NCBI GenBank assembly: GCA_045534635.1
Contig: JAZSKB010000046.1
Location: forward strand, 1 to 11,470
Length of the DNA stretch: 11,470 bases
Reading direction: 5' to 3'
Source of the DNA: UBA1205 sp045534635
GTDB taxonomy: Bacteria; Bacteroidota; Bacteroidia; Bacteroidales; WCHB1-69
The translations under genes were made by a program, and so were the position numbers. A model generated the notes under the pieces. It made no database searches and had not been told where the DNA came from. It was given only the letters and a program-made list of their open reading frames with translations. Below are positions 1 through 8,597 of the stretch, one piece after another. Position 1 is the stretch's first letter, and every line of letters starts with the position of its first letter.

Positions 1-158
1 GTTTGAGTGTGTAATATTTGTCCTGTAATGCTTGTAATAGTAAATACTACTTTACCTTGACTTGGAATAGTATAGTTTACTTTTGCCATATTGTTAGCAG
101 GATTAGGCATATTTTGACTCATACCGATAGTATTTACTTTCAATTCACTAATACCTAA
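1..158 (-). other. Start of T9SS type A C-terminal sorting domain (truncated by window edge)
   Basis: From residue 2667 the protein reads LGISELKVNTIGMSQNMPNP and continues ANNMAKVNYTIP, then a strand ending TSITGQILHT at the edge. The N-P-x-P/NPA motif, followed by a beta strand with small polar residues and a turn G-Q/K-hydrophobic, is the usual pattern of the Por secretion (T9SS) type A sorting domain. Such domains are about 70-80 residues long and 52 residues are visible, so the stop codon should lie roughly 60-110 bp beyond position 1. Confidence 0.88.
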
Positions 159-3100
159 ATTGGTACATTTAGTAATTGATAATGTATCATCATCGTTGGT
201 GTCGTCAATTTTATCAATGTAAACTTGGATAGTGTAATTGTTAGCCTCTGGAACAATAAACGATTGAGAGAATGTAAAATCAATAGAATCGTTTATACTG
301 AGGTTATCAATAACTTCTTTGAATGCATTGATTTGAGAACCTTCGGCAGAAACTACTGCGTTGATAGAGATATTTCTCATATCTTGGTTTGGTGTTCTAT
401 TGCAAACTCTTACAGTGATTTTTTGTCTGCTGGCAACATCAGAGCAAGTATTATCATCAGTAGGTTCAATAAATTGAGAGATAACAACATTTCTTACATC
501 AATACATTCAACAACACTATTGTTATATGTTAACGAATTGTTGCAAGTAGGATGTACTATTACTTCTACATTGAATGATTCATCATCAGGAACGGTGTAT
601 GCAGAAGTAAATGTATAAGTGGTATCTTCTCCTGAAGATAGTAGATATGGTAGATTTTCATTAATAGTTTCTACAACAACACCAGAACTATTGTAGATAT
701 TGAGTGTTAATGTAAGATTATCCATATCCATATTACCACTGTTGGTAATATTTACTTCTTGATTTACTTTAGCACCTACTGCCAAACAATTGGTAATAGA
801 GGTTCCTCCAGTAATTTGAGTAGGAGTGATAGTAAGTTCTGGATTTACTATAATAGTATCGTACAAAATATCATTGCTTGAGTTTCCATCTATTGCTGTT
901 GTTAGCATTGCTTTGATATAATATGTTCCAGGGGTAAAGTTAAAATTGTTGTCAATATTCAATATCATGTTACTTAACCCTGAAATAGTGCCAGTATTCA
1001 ATGGGATATTGTAAGATGCAGTTGTATCACCACTAATTTCAACTTGTAATGCTGTTGACATAGAAGTGAAATCAATTTCTTGATAAGTAACAGAAGAAAC
1101 AACAACGTCTAAAGAATGACCTGTTAGTTTACAAACATCAATATCTGAGGTTTGAATTGCGGTAATTCCAAGGTCGTATTCGCCAGAAATAATGATGCGG
1201 TCAATGTATTGTTTAGCATCATAAATATCTGTAGACCATTTGATTGCATAGAATTCAATAATCACACATTCCTCTTGATAATTGTTCAAAGGAATAGAGT
1301 AGTGAACCCAACCAGTATCAACGCCATTGTTTTTGTTTACGGTAAAAATAGTTTTGAAACTTATGCCACCGTCAAGAGATAATTGGATACTGGTAAAGTC
1401 TTTTGTATGAGCAGTAATGTCGTGCCAATACCAGAATTCAATACTTGGGTTGAGTGTTTGACTAAGGTTAACAGATGATAGAGTAAGAGTGGAAGATACC
1501 CCACGATTTTCAGCATTGAATGCCAACATTTGATTTCCAAACTGAGGTGTTATTGTTCCTGCATCGTTTGTAGCAACAAGGGTCCAAGTACTATCGGTAT
1601 TTCCATCTATTGATATATTATTTGGAATTCCATTAGTAAAGTTTTCATCCATTGGTAAGATTGTTCGAGAGATTTTAATATCAGTAAATAATGAATCATC
1701 TGTTTTAATATTATCCCAAGATGAACTAATCCATGCAGAAACATTGAATTGTTCATTGTTATAAATATTAAGGTCTTTCAATATTTCAATAGTTTCAGAT
1801 TGGTATGTACCAAGCATTCCTTTTTGTATAGTTATTACCGTATCTAAATTGATACTTCCTTTCATACTAAGATGTAGGAATAATGGGTCAATAGCAAAAT
1901 CTATAGAATCTACACCTACTGCTGTTATCGTATAGGATATTGAAGTAATAGTATTTGGATGACAGCGTTTTGTAGTATCTGGAAGACCATTAATACTTGT
2001 TAATTGAACAGATCTACCATCAATGGTTTCTAAAGAATACGCTCCCATGATAGTAATTTCATCTATCCTTCTTCTATTACGAATATCGTATTTAACACCA
2101 ACATTTGGAACTAAGAATTCATTATAATTTACAATATCCAAATTTACTAAAGTATCAATAAATTCCGGGAGGATACTAATAGAATTAGAATCTTGATTTA
2201 TAGTATCTTGGAGTGATTTTAAAGAGTTTACGGCTTTTCCTACCGTTGATGATGTTCCGATATAGCCAAGAGTTCCATTATTACTATAGTAATTGTTGTA
2301 ATCTAATGTAACATAAGTTTTTAGATAAGCTAAGGAATAACTTCTGAGAGGATATGAAATATTTGTACCATTTGTTACAAATATATTATTTTTTAGATTT
2401 GTATGGTAAGCAGTACTCATAGAATAGAAATAGATTCCATTTGCCTCACCTGTACCATTAATGTAAACACTATTGTTAAATATATCGGCCTGAGCATAGT
2501 TAATATATATACCAGAAGTTGTTCCAGCAAGTCCACTTACTTTTCTGATTTCATTGTTTGCTATAAATGTTAATTGTGTTGTTGCGTTATTATGATAAGA
2601 AGCATATATACCATAACTTGCAGCAGACCCATTTAACAAAATTTTATTGCTAACAATCGTATCAACAATGTTATAATAGTATAGGTATATACCATATTGA
2701 GCTGTACTTGCACTACGGGTAGAAATAGTATTGTAAGAGATACTATTGTAATGACCTCTATATCCAGCATAGATACCATGAGAGTAGAACTTAGATATAT
2801 TGTTACTATCAATAATAATGTTACTATACATTCTTAAAGAATCGACAATTGTTGGATAATAGAAATATATGCCATAATAACCTCCTATAATGTTGTTTTT
2901 GATAATTTTAACATCAATTAAGCTAACTGGAACACCAGAAGAAGATGATGTGTAATTAATTGTTTTTTTAGTATTGGAGGAGGTAGTAGTATCACCCAAA
3001 ATATCACAACCATAGAATGTAACATTTGATATTACACCATCAAATACAACAGCACTTGTTCCTATAGTTGCATCAATAGTAAGATTGATAAAACGAAGGT

Positions 3101-6100
3101 CACTCGTGTTGGACAATGAAAGTGCATTTTGGTTAGAATCTGCTTTAATTATTACATCTGCAACATTGCCAGTAGCAGAAGTAAAGGTGATAGTGTTAGT
3201 TGTTGAAGAAGAAGGAATGGCCTCTATATCTTTCGTAACATTGTATGTGCCAGGATTGATATTAAATGTAACAGGAGCATTGACACCGCAACCACACAAT
3301 GAAATGATAGCATCATCAATAGAAACATAGTCTGCAGATGAGCCTCCAATGGTATAGTTTCCACTCAAAGTTTTGTCACAAACAAAACGTTGTGCAGAAA
3401 TAGTATCATTGGCAGAATAAGAATCATTACCTACTCCATTAACATTGCTTATCCAAGTAGTAATAATATGATTTCCCAAAGGTATTATACCTAAGGTAAT
3501 GCTTCCTGTATCTCCAATATTTGTTAAGTTTCCAGCCCAATTTTTAGAAGGTTGGATAACACTATCAATAGACCAATTGATAGTTGCATTAGTAATAGGG
3601 ATATTACCTGCATTGAATACTTTTAAATGACAGGAAATAACCTTATTGCTATCAGAAGTGAAAGAAATAGCTTCTAAACTCAAATCAATAGAATCGAGAG
3701 ATGAGAAAGTATAAGCACCCATAGGAGTATATAAAATACGAGTTTCGTTTTCAATATCATTATCAACACCGACATTAGGAGCAAGGAAAGAAGAATAGTT
3801 TTGGAGAGTAAATTTATTCGTATCATCCCAAATAGGTGCTATATTTTTAGACTGATAGTTTTGTTGAGTTCTGTTTTGCAACTCTGCTAATGTAGGAATA
3901 ACTCTTGAAATATAACCAATAGTATCTTTTTTGTAAGAATAATAATTGTTATAATCTAATGTTACCCCATAAGTAGGAAAAACATAATTAGCACTACTTG
4001 CATAGATAGGATATGCAGCTGTCCCTTTTATGGCAGCAAACATATTGTTCTTAATAACAGCGTTGTAAGTAGAACTCATTGTGCTTAAATACAAACAATA
4101 GTTTAGACTATTTCCTTTTCCTACTACAGTATTATGGAGTACATCTATATTAGAATAATAAATATAAATACCATAGAATGTACCATTATTAGTTTTTGAG
4201 ATAATATTATTGGCTATCAAAGCACTATTTGTGTCTGCAATATTGTTGGTATCTCTTGTATTTTGATGATTCAAATAATAAGGATAAATACCATAAGATG
4301 TAGAAGTGCCTTGCATTTTAATAGTATTTCCAATAATACCACTATCTATACGATTGTAACTATAAACATACATACCATATTGAGTAGCAGAAGCATTTCT
4401 GGAAGTGATAGTATTCTTACTAATAAAGTCATAACGTCCGTAATGAGCATATATACCATAATAGTAGAAATTGGTAATATTATTGCCTTTAATGGTAACA
4501 ATACCAGAGTCGCTTGCAATGCTTCCCGTATTGGGGTGCAAATAATATAAATAAATACCATAATAACCACCATTAATAGTGTTATTTAAAATACGGATGT
4601 CTCCCATTGCAGGTTTAGAAGTAGAACCAGAGTAATAAATACCACGAGTAGTAGCAGCGGTTGCTGTGGTAGATACATTAATAACACAATTATTAATTTC
4701 AATATTATCGCAAGGTTGTAAGAACAATATACCAGTCATAGCCGCTTTTTTAGTTGCATCAATAGTGATATTTTGGATATAAATATTCTTGTTGTTTGCC
4801 AATATAAAAGCACTATCAGAAAATTCAAAAACAACATCTCTTGGATTTCCAGAAAGAGAAGTGATAATAAGGGTATCGGTTATTGTCATTATTTCCGCCA
4901 ATGGAGACAAATCTATCTTATCTATTTTGTATGTTCCTGTTATTAGAGTTTCAAAAGATATTGTTGTTTTTCCTTGTAAAGGACAATGTTTGGTATATTG
5001 TATAAAATTGGAAATAGATGAAAAATGGTTACTAACGTAAGGTCCTATAGTGAAGTCGGTAGTATTAGTATAACAAGAAACGATAGTTTGATATATAGTA
5101 TCGTCAGAAGTGTTAATATCTGATATACCGTTAGGTTTTTCAACCCATATAGCAACATTATTGAAACCTTCAGATAATATTACATCGCCTAATGAAATAT
5201 TTGTCATAGAGAAATCACAATCCAAATCTCCTGTCCACGATATTGTATTTTGTATTACATTATTTACAGCGATATTGAAAATACAACTTGTTAGATGGTT
5301 GTTTCCAACATTTTTTATAGAAGCAGATATAGGAAGCTTACCAGCAGGGGCATGGTCTAATAAATTGTCAACGGCTAATAAAGCCATCGAATTGACACCA
5401 GTTTGTTGGGTAATGTCAAATCTTGTAATAGGACGATAAGTATAATTACCATCTGTAGTAGGCATTGCATTATCGGCAGCATTTGCTACACAAGAATTTG
5501 TAATGGTCTTTTCACTATACCAATTGATATTATTGTTGTTGATAGAAGGAAATGTAGCATTATTATTAACCCAATAAACCAATAGATCTTGATTTCCAAT
5601 GATATGGAATGGTGTATTAAGTGTTAATTCTATCCAATTGGTATCTAAATCATAAATACTACCGGACCATACTAAAGTTAGAGATGCATCGGTAGCAGGG
5701 TCTATATAACTTGAATCTAAAATAAAGCCCTCATCAACTGCTTTCATATAGCAAGTAAGGTTTTCGGTAGAATCTCCACCATTACGGCTTTGTGCTTTGT
5801 ATGCAATTTTGTTGATAGTCAAATTTGCATAATTTGTTCCAAGTTCATTGTGTTTGTATAATGATTTGCTCCAACCATATTTATTGGAAATAGTATAAGG
5901 TGCATAGTTGGTAATAGTGGTATTTATATTTCCAACAATTTTTGCAGTATCGTTGCTTAAACCATCGCTTGTTCTTTTTTCAATAAAAAAGGTATCAGCA
6001 ATAATTATTTGGTTATTAAGGAAATCTGTAGTAACAGCATTCACTTCTACGCTGTGCCAGAATGGCACATTGATAATATCTGCTTCCCAAATTATAGTGT

Positions 6101-8156
6101 CAAGTGTAGTTGTAGGTATTGTGACACTACCAACTACATTTCCTAAAGTATCTTTGTAAGTATAAACTATATCAATAGGAGGAATTGGTTGTCCTGATAT
6201 TGAGTGGGCATATACTGCTACTTTGTTAGGTCCAGTTATTGGCATAGTATCGGCAGGAAACGTTTCCCATGATAATATAATATCAGCACTACCATAAGGA
6301 GAAACAATGAGAGTGTCATCATAAGTAGTGGTATCAATAACACCATTAGGCATACTTGCCCATATTACAAGGGTATCGTAAGCATTTAAAGTTGGAGTAT
6401 ATGTTCCGATAATGAGACTATCTACATCTGCGTCAAAAATATTACCAGTCCAATTGTAAGGTGTTTGAGCAACGCCATTAATTGTCCAATTGATAGTTGC
6501 AGAAGTTAGGTTTTTATAACCAACGTTCTTTATTTTAACTGCTATTGGAGTTTGGGAAGTTGCAGAAGTAGGAAGTGTATCATTTAACATAATTTGAGTT
6601 AATGCTATAGCATTACTATCTGGAGAACCAGAATACGATAGAAAATTAAATCTTGTAATAGGACGTGATGTTAAAACAGTTCCATTATCTTCAGGAAAGC
6701 TTGCATCTAGATATTTATAAACACACATATTAGATTCTGGAGCTGGAGATGTGTACCAATAAACGCTTCCATTCCCTTGCCAAGAAGCATCACGACTAAC
6801 TACAAATACCAATAAGTTTTGTCCTTGAGGAAGTGAAAAATTATTTTGTAATTCTAAATCATACCAACCACCTTCTCGAGTTGGGGTACATGTTCCTTCC
6901 CATACTAAAGTAGCACCTGTAGCAATAGGATCTTCATAAGCAATGTCTAAAGATGTCACAGTAGTTGCTTTCATATAAATAGAAATGTTGTCATTTACAT
7001 TTGTATTAGTGCTACATTTATAAGCGATATTGGTGATTTTTCCACCAGATTTTGAAAATTCGTTACTTAAATACAATGTTTTTGTCCAAGCATAATTATA
7101 ATTATAGTGATAAGGAGCGTAATATGTAGTAGTAGTGGAGGTTGTATCTCCAACGATAAATTCTCCTCCTTTTCCTCCAGAACTAAGGTGTTTTGTTTCA
7201 AAACCGCAATAAGCATTTGCAGTATTACCCAAACTATCTTTGGCATGTATAGCGTAAGTGATAGTTGTCCCTATCAATTGCATAGGAATAGTGGCTTCCC
7301 ATAAACTATCACCTTCGTAGGCATTCATAGCAAGCGTATCGTATATCGTACCAGTAGGGTGAGAAGCAGAATATATTAAATAAGGAGGAATAATAGGAGC
7401 AGATGTTCTTGAGGCTACTTTCGCTTGAATAGTAAAGGGTCCCCTCTCGTAAAGAGATTTATCTTCATAAGAAGAATTTAAGAAATAACAAGTTGGAGCC
7501 ACAAGTTCTACTGTTGTCATTGTTGAATCATAATCGTGGTCAATAGAACCAAACAATTCTATATCATCAATCAACCATCCGTAATTGATGACAGAATTTT
7601 TAACTTTTCCCTTTTTTATAATAAAACGGAAAGATACTTTTTCAAAAGAGACTTCGTTTGTTAGGTCAAAATATTCTTCTTTCCATAAATTGTTGTTAGG
7701 GAGAAAAGTAGAGTCTTGGGAGTTCCAAATAGCATAACTTGCTGCATTGAAACCATTATTGGCATAATTTTTGGAATTTCCTCTGTAAGAAGATGCTGGT
7801 ATTGGCGTCCATTGGTTGCTAAATCCATCTATCCGGTATTCAATTCTAACCTCATCAGAAGTTGCTACTTTACAGATGTGATTAAAACGTAACAATACTC
7901 TTGACATGGAATCGCAATCGTACATTGGAGTTGTTACCATTACAGAATCACCTTCGTCCATAGGAATTGGAATCCAAAGTGCATTTGGGGTACTCAGGGA
8001 ATAAGTGTTATCTACCATTGTCCCATTAGATGGAGAAAAGGTAAATCCATGATTTGGACCTGAGTCAAAGTTTTCACTACCTAATAAGGTAATTTGTGCT
8101 TGTGCAATGTAACTACTGAAGAGTAGTATGCACAAAAAAGAAAAAATTTTTTTCAT
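1..8156 (-). CDS. Giant T9SS-secreted multidomain surface protein with two beta-helix domains (3' end beyond window)
   Basis: The frame opens at the ATG at 8156 and reads leftward without a stop for 2718 codons; the remaining C-terminus lies beyond the left edge. Approximate residues: signal peptide 1-20; jelly-roll-like domain 22-203 (starts ENFDSG, ends GWLIDDIELFG); Ig-like 213-323; module A1 340-506; CARDB-like 507-617; Ig-like 620-730; module A2 744-916; CARDB-like 917-1035; right-handed beta-helix 1040-1484; CARDB-like 1485-1592; second beta-helix 1593-2043; CARDB-like 2048-2165; MAM/cleaved-adhesin-like domain 2168-2325 (starts ENFTNGIP, contains IEFWYWHD); CARDB-like 2322-2437, 2438-2552 and 2553-2665; T9SS type A sorting domain from 2667. 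Known of such families: Sec export, outer-membrane passage by T9SS, then surface attachment or release. Inferred: adhesion, or glycan binding or processing through the beta-helices. I see no protease or other catalytic domain and cannot name a substrate. It appears monocistronic, divergent from pckA. Domain names rest on reading by eye; the overall class is secure, the individual domains less so. Confidence 0.93.
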   Translation of the reverse strand, partial: MKKIFSFLCILLFSSYIAQAQITLLGSENFDSGPNHGFTFSPSNGTMVDNTYSLSTPNALWIPIPMDEGDSVMVTTPMYDCDSMSRVLLRFNHICKVATSDEVRIEYRIDGFSNQWTPIPASSYRGNSKNYANNGFNAASYAIWNSQDSTFLPNNNLWKEEYFDLTNEVSFEKVSFRFIIKKGKVKNSVINYGWLIDDIELFGSIDHDYDSTMTTVELVAPTCYFLNSSYEDKSLYERGPFTIQAKVASRTSAPIIPPYLIYSASHPTGTIYDTLAMNAYEGDSLWEATIPMQLIGTTITYAIHAKDSLGNTANAYCGFETKHLSSGGKGGEFIVGDTTSTTTTYYAPYHYNYNYAWTKTLYLSNEFSKSGGKITNIAYKCSTNTNVNDNISIYMKATTVTSLDIAYEDPIATGATLVWEGTCTPTREGGWYDLELQNNFSLPQGQNLLVFVVSRDASWQGNGSVYWYTSPAPESNMCVYKYLDASFPEDNGTVLTSRPITRFNFLSYSGSPDSNAIALTQIMLNDTLPTSATSQTPIAVKIKNVGYKNLTSATINWTINGVAQTPYNWTGNIFDADVDSLIIGTYTPTLNAYDTLVIWASMPNGVIDTTTYDDTLIVSPYGSADIILSWETFPADTMPITGPNKVAVYAHSISGQPIPPIDIVYTYKDTLGNVVGSVTIPTTTLDTIIWEADIINVPFWHSVEVNAVTTDFLNNQIIIADTFFIEKRTSDGLSNDTAKIVGNINTTITNYAPYTISNKYGWSKSLYKHNELGTNYANLTINKIAYKAQSRNGGDSTENLTCYMKAVDEGFILDSSYIDPATDASLTLVWSGSIYDLDTNWIELTLNTPFHIIGNQDLLVYWVNNNATFPSINNNNINWYSEKTITNSCVANAADNAMPTTDGNYTYRPITRFDITQQTGVNSMALLAVDNLLDHAPAGKLPISASIKNVGNNHLTSCIFNIAVNNVIQNTISWTGDLDCDFSMTNISLGDVILSEGFNNVAIWVEKPNGISDINTSDDTIYQTIVSCYTNTTDFTIGPYVSNHFSSISNFIQYTKHCPLQGKTTISFETLITGTYKIDKIDLSPLAEIMTITDTLIITSLSGNPRDVVFEFSDSAFILANNKNIYIQNITIDATKKAAMTGILFLQPCDNIEINNCVINVSTTATAATTRGIYYSGSTSKPAMGDIRILNNTINGGYYGIYLYYLHPNTGSIASDSGIVTIKGNNITNFYYYGIYAHYGRYDFISKNTITSRNASATQYGMYVYSYNRIDSGIIGNTIKMQGTSTSYGIYPYYLNHQNTRDTNNIADTNSALIANNIISKTNNGTFYGIYIYYSNIDVLHNTVVGKGNSLNYCLYLSTMSSTYNAVIKNNMFAAIKGTAAYPIYASSANYVFPTYGVTLDYNNYYSYKKDTIGYISRVIPTLAELQNRTQQNYQSKNIAPIWDDTNKFTLQNYSSFLAPNVGVDNDIENETRILYTPMGAYTFSSLDSIDLSLEAISFTSDSNKVISCHLKVFNAGNIPITNATINWSIDSVIQPSKNWAGNLTNIGDTGSITLGIIPLGNHIITTWISNVNGVGNDSYSANDTISAQRFVCDKTLSGNYTIGGSSADYVSIDDAIISLCGCGVNAPVTFNINPGTYNVTKDIEAIPSSSTTNTITFTSATGNVADVIIKADSNQNALSLSNTSDLRFINLTIDATIGTSAVVFDGVISNVTFYGCDILGDTTTSSNTKKTINYTSSSSGVPVSLIDVKIIKNNIIGGYYGIYFYYPTIVDSLRMYSNIIIDSNNISKFYSHGIYAGYRGHYNSISYNTISTRSASTAQYGIYLYYYNIVDTIVSNKILLNGSAASYGIYASYHNNATTQLTFIANNEIRKVSGLAGTTSGIYINYAQADIFNNSVYINGTGEANGIYFYSMSTAYHTNLKNNIFVTNGTNISYPLRSYSLAYLKTYVTLDYNNYYSNNGTLGYIGTSSTVGKAVNSLKSLQDTINQDSNSISILPEFIDTLVNLDIVNYNEFLVPNVGVKYDIRNRRRIDEITIMGAYSLETIDGRSVQLTSINGLPDTTKRCHPNTITSISYTITAVGVDSIDFAIDPLFLHLSMKGSINLDTVITIQKGMLGTYQSETIEILKDLNIYNNEQFNVSAWISSSWDNIKTDDSLFTDIKISRTILPMDENFTNGIPNNISIDGNTDSTWTLVATNDAGTITPQFGNQMLAFNAENRGVSSTLTLSSVNLSQTLNPSIEFWYWHDITAHTKDFTSIQLSLDGGISFKTIFTVNKNNGVDTGWVHYSIPLNNYQEECVIIEFYAIKWSTDIYDAKQYIDRIIISGEYDLGITAIQTSDIDVCKLTGHSLDVVVSSVTYQEIDFTSMSTALQVEISGDTTASYNIPLNTGTISGLSNMILNIDNNFNFTPGTYYIKAMLTTAIDGNSSNDILYDTIIVNPELTITPTQITGGTSITNCLAVGAKVNQEVNITNSGNMDMDNLTLTLNIYNSSGVVVETINENLPYLLSSGEDTTYTFTSAYTVPDDESFNVEVIVHPTCNNSLTYNNSVVECIDVRNVVISQFIEPTDDNTCSDVASRQKITVRVCNRTPNQDMRNISINAVVSAEGSQINAFKEVIDNLSINDSIDFTFSQSFIVPEANNYTIQVYIDKIDDTNDDDTLSITKCTNLGISELKVNTIGMSQNMPNPANNMAKVNYTIPSQGKVVFTITSITGQILHTQ
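2336..2890 (-). repeat. Beta-helix 2 rung repeats with YGIY motifs (residues ~1756-1940)
   Basis: The rungs YYGIYFYY, SHGIYAGY, QYGIYLYY, SYGIYASY, TSGIYINY, ANGIYFYS and SYPLRSYS are spaced about 32, 28, 27, 33, 25 and 29 residues. They align rung by rung with beta-helix 1. Both helices continue into TLDYNNYYS and finish with PNVGV-x-x-DI-x-N then MGAY, so the whole helix domain was duplicated together. Confidence 0.82.
3992..4649 (-). repeat. Beta-helix 1 rung repeats with YGIY motifs (residues ~1170-1388)
   Basis: Eight imperfect rungs carry the motif [aromatic/polar]-Y-G-I-Y-x-Y: RGIYYS, YYGIYLYY, YYGIYAHY, QYGMYVYS, SYGIYPYY, FYGIYIYY, NYCLYLST and AYPIYASS. Start-to-start spacings are about 28, 34, 27, 28, 40, 25 and 29 residues. 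Each motif is followed by a short Asn/Ile strand such as ISKNTI, IGNTI or IANNII. This is the periodicity of a right-handed parallel beta-helix (PbH1-type repeats). Confidence 0.82.
5411..5926 (-). repeat. Module A, copy 2, of the giant protein (residues ~744-916)
   Basis: A ~173-residue domain starts near NTTITNYAPY and ends YRPITRFDI, paralogous to copy 1. The two copies share an 18-base identical stretch at their C-terminal ends (5418-5435 and 6648-6665). Elsewhere they have diverged, so the duplication is old rather than a recent assembly effect. Confidence 0.75.
6641..7140 (-). repeat. Module A, copy 1, of the giant protein (residues ~340-506)
   Basis: A ~167-residue domain starts near TTTTYYAPY and ends SRPITRFNF. 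It shares with copy 2, in the same order, YAPY, W-[TS]-K-[TS]-LY, KI-x-NIAYK / NKIAYK, YMKA, LVW-x-G, LLV-[FY]-V/W, a YWY/NWY strand and RPITRF. I recognise the pattern as a beta-sandwich common in Bacteroidota secreted proteins but cannot give a reliable family name. It lies between an Ig-like and a CARDB-like domain. Confidence 0.75.
8097..8156 (-). other. Sec signal peptide of the giant surface protein
   Basis: Residues 1-20 read MKKIFSFLCILLFSSYIAQA. This is a two-lysine N-region, a hydrophobic core of about 12 residues and an AQA signal peptidase I site before Gln21. The single Cys at residue 9 sits inside the hydrophobic core and is not a lipobox, so a lipoprotein is unlikely. The signal peptide fixes the ATG at 8156 as the start. 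Confidence 0.9.
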
Positions 8157-8270
8157 ACAAATAAAATTTTAATATCACCTACTCACTTATGGCTTTTCGG
8201 CATCCTCCATTTTATACTATTTATTTACTTTGTGTTCTGATTGTAATTAACGTTTACTTTTTATATATTT

Positions 8271-8298
8271 CAAGAATATAAATTAACATTTCTTACAA
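8271..8298 (-). promoter_or_regulatory. Weak candidate promoter for the giant surface-protein gene
   Basis: On the minus strand, TTG (8298-8296), 17 bases, then TATTCTTG (8278-8271) resembles the Bacteroidota TTG-N17-23-TAnnTTTG pattern with one mismatch in the -7 box. I found no perfect leftward TAnnTTTG box between 8157 and 8700. The implied leader is roughly 105-110 bases and contains an eight-codon upstream frame (ATG at 8210, stop ending at 8187). No Shine-Dalgarno sequence precedes the ATG at 8156, which is normal in this phylum. Confidence 0.3.
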
Positions 8299-8389
8299 TT
8301 TCACTAAAAATTTCACATTGCAATATTACATAATTTTTTTATATCATAAAGTTTTTTGATGCGAAAAAATTATTAACATTTTATTAATA

Positions 8390-8405
8390 TTTTTTTTGGG
8401 GGGGG
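8390..8405. repeat. T8G8 homopolymer junction in the intergenic region
   Basis: Eight T (8390-8397) are followed directly by eight G (8398-8405), in a region otherwise almost wholly A and T. It lies about 235 bp upstream of the start codon of the giant gene. Poly-G tracts of this length can change by slippage. Here it is outside any coding frame, so any effect would be on transcription. Confidence 0.9.
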
Positions 8406-8597
8406 TAAAGTTTTATAAACTAATTTGTTATAAATAAAAAAGATATTTTTAAGAAGAAAAAAAGTAGTAAAAATATTTACTTTGGAGGTGAGTTCTTTAT
8501 AAAAAGATGTTACTTTTTGAAATTATTGGGCAAAAAAAGTGAACAAAATTTCATCAAAAAGAGAAAATTTTAGCAAATTTGTTATGAAAGAATTAAT

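Noticed and set aside
4346..4573. Minus-strand 75-codon frame
   Set aside because: It is out of frame with the giant gene and overlaps its best-defined beta-helix rungs, so it is a shadow.
2336..4649. Possible CRISPR or DNA-level tandem repeat
   Set aside because: The repetition is at the protein level with variable spacing of 75-120 bases and no identical repeat units; it is explained by beta-helix rungs.
225..7304. Plus-strand open frames of 60-109 codons at 225-533, 1152-1382, 3085-3330, 4263-4550, 4789-5040, 5110-5439, 5403-5585, 5908-6159 and 7107-7304
   Set aside because: All lie antisense to the continuous 2718-codon minus-strand gene, have no family resemblance, and arise from its Ile/Asn/Thr-rich codons read on the other strand.
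8187..8210. Eight-codon upstream frame in the leader of the giant gene
   Set aside because: A frame this short is expected by chance and the promoter placing it in the transcript is itself weak; noted only in the promoter entry.
8484..8542. GGAGGTGAG followed by an 11-codon frame starting at 8507
   Set aside because: The spacing is too long for a ribosome site, this phylum rarely uses such sites, and the peptide is too short to support.
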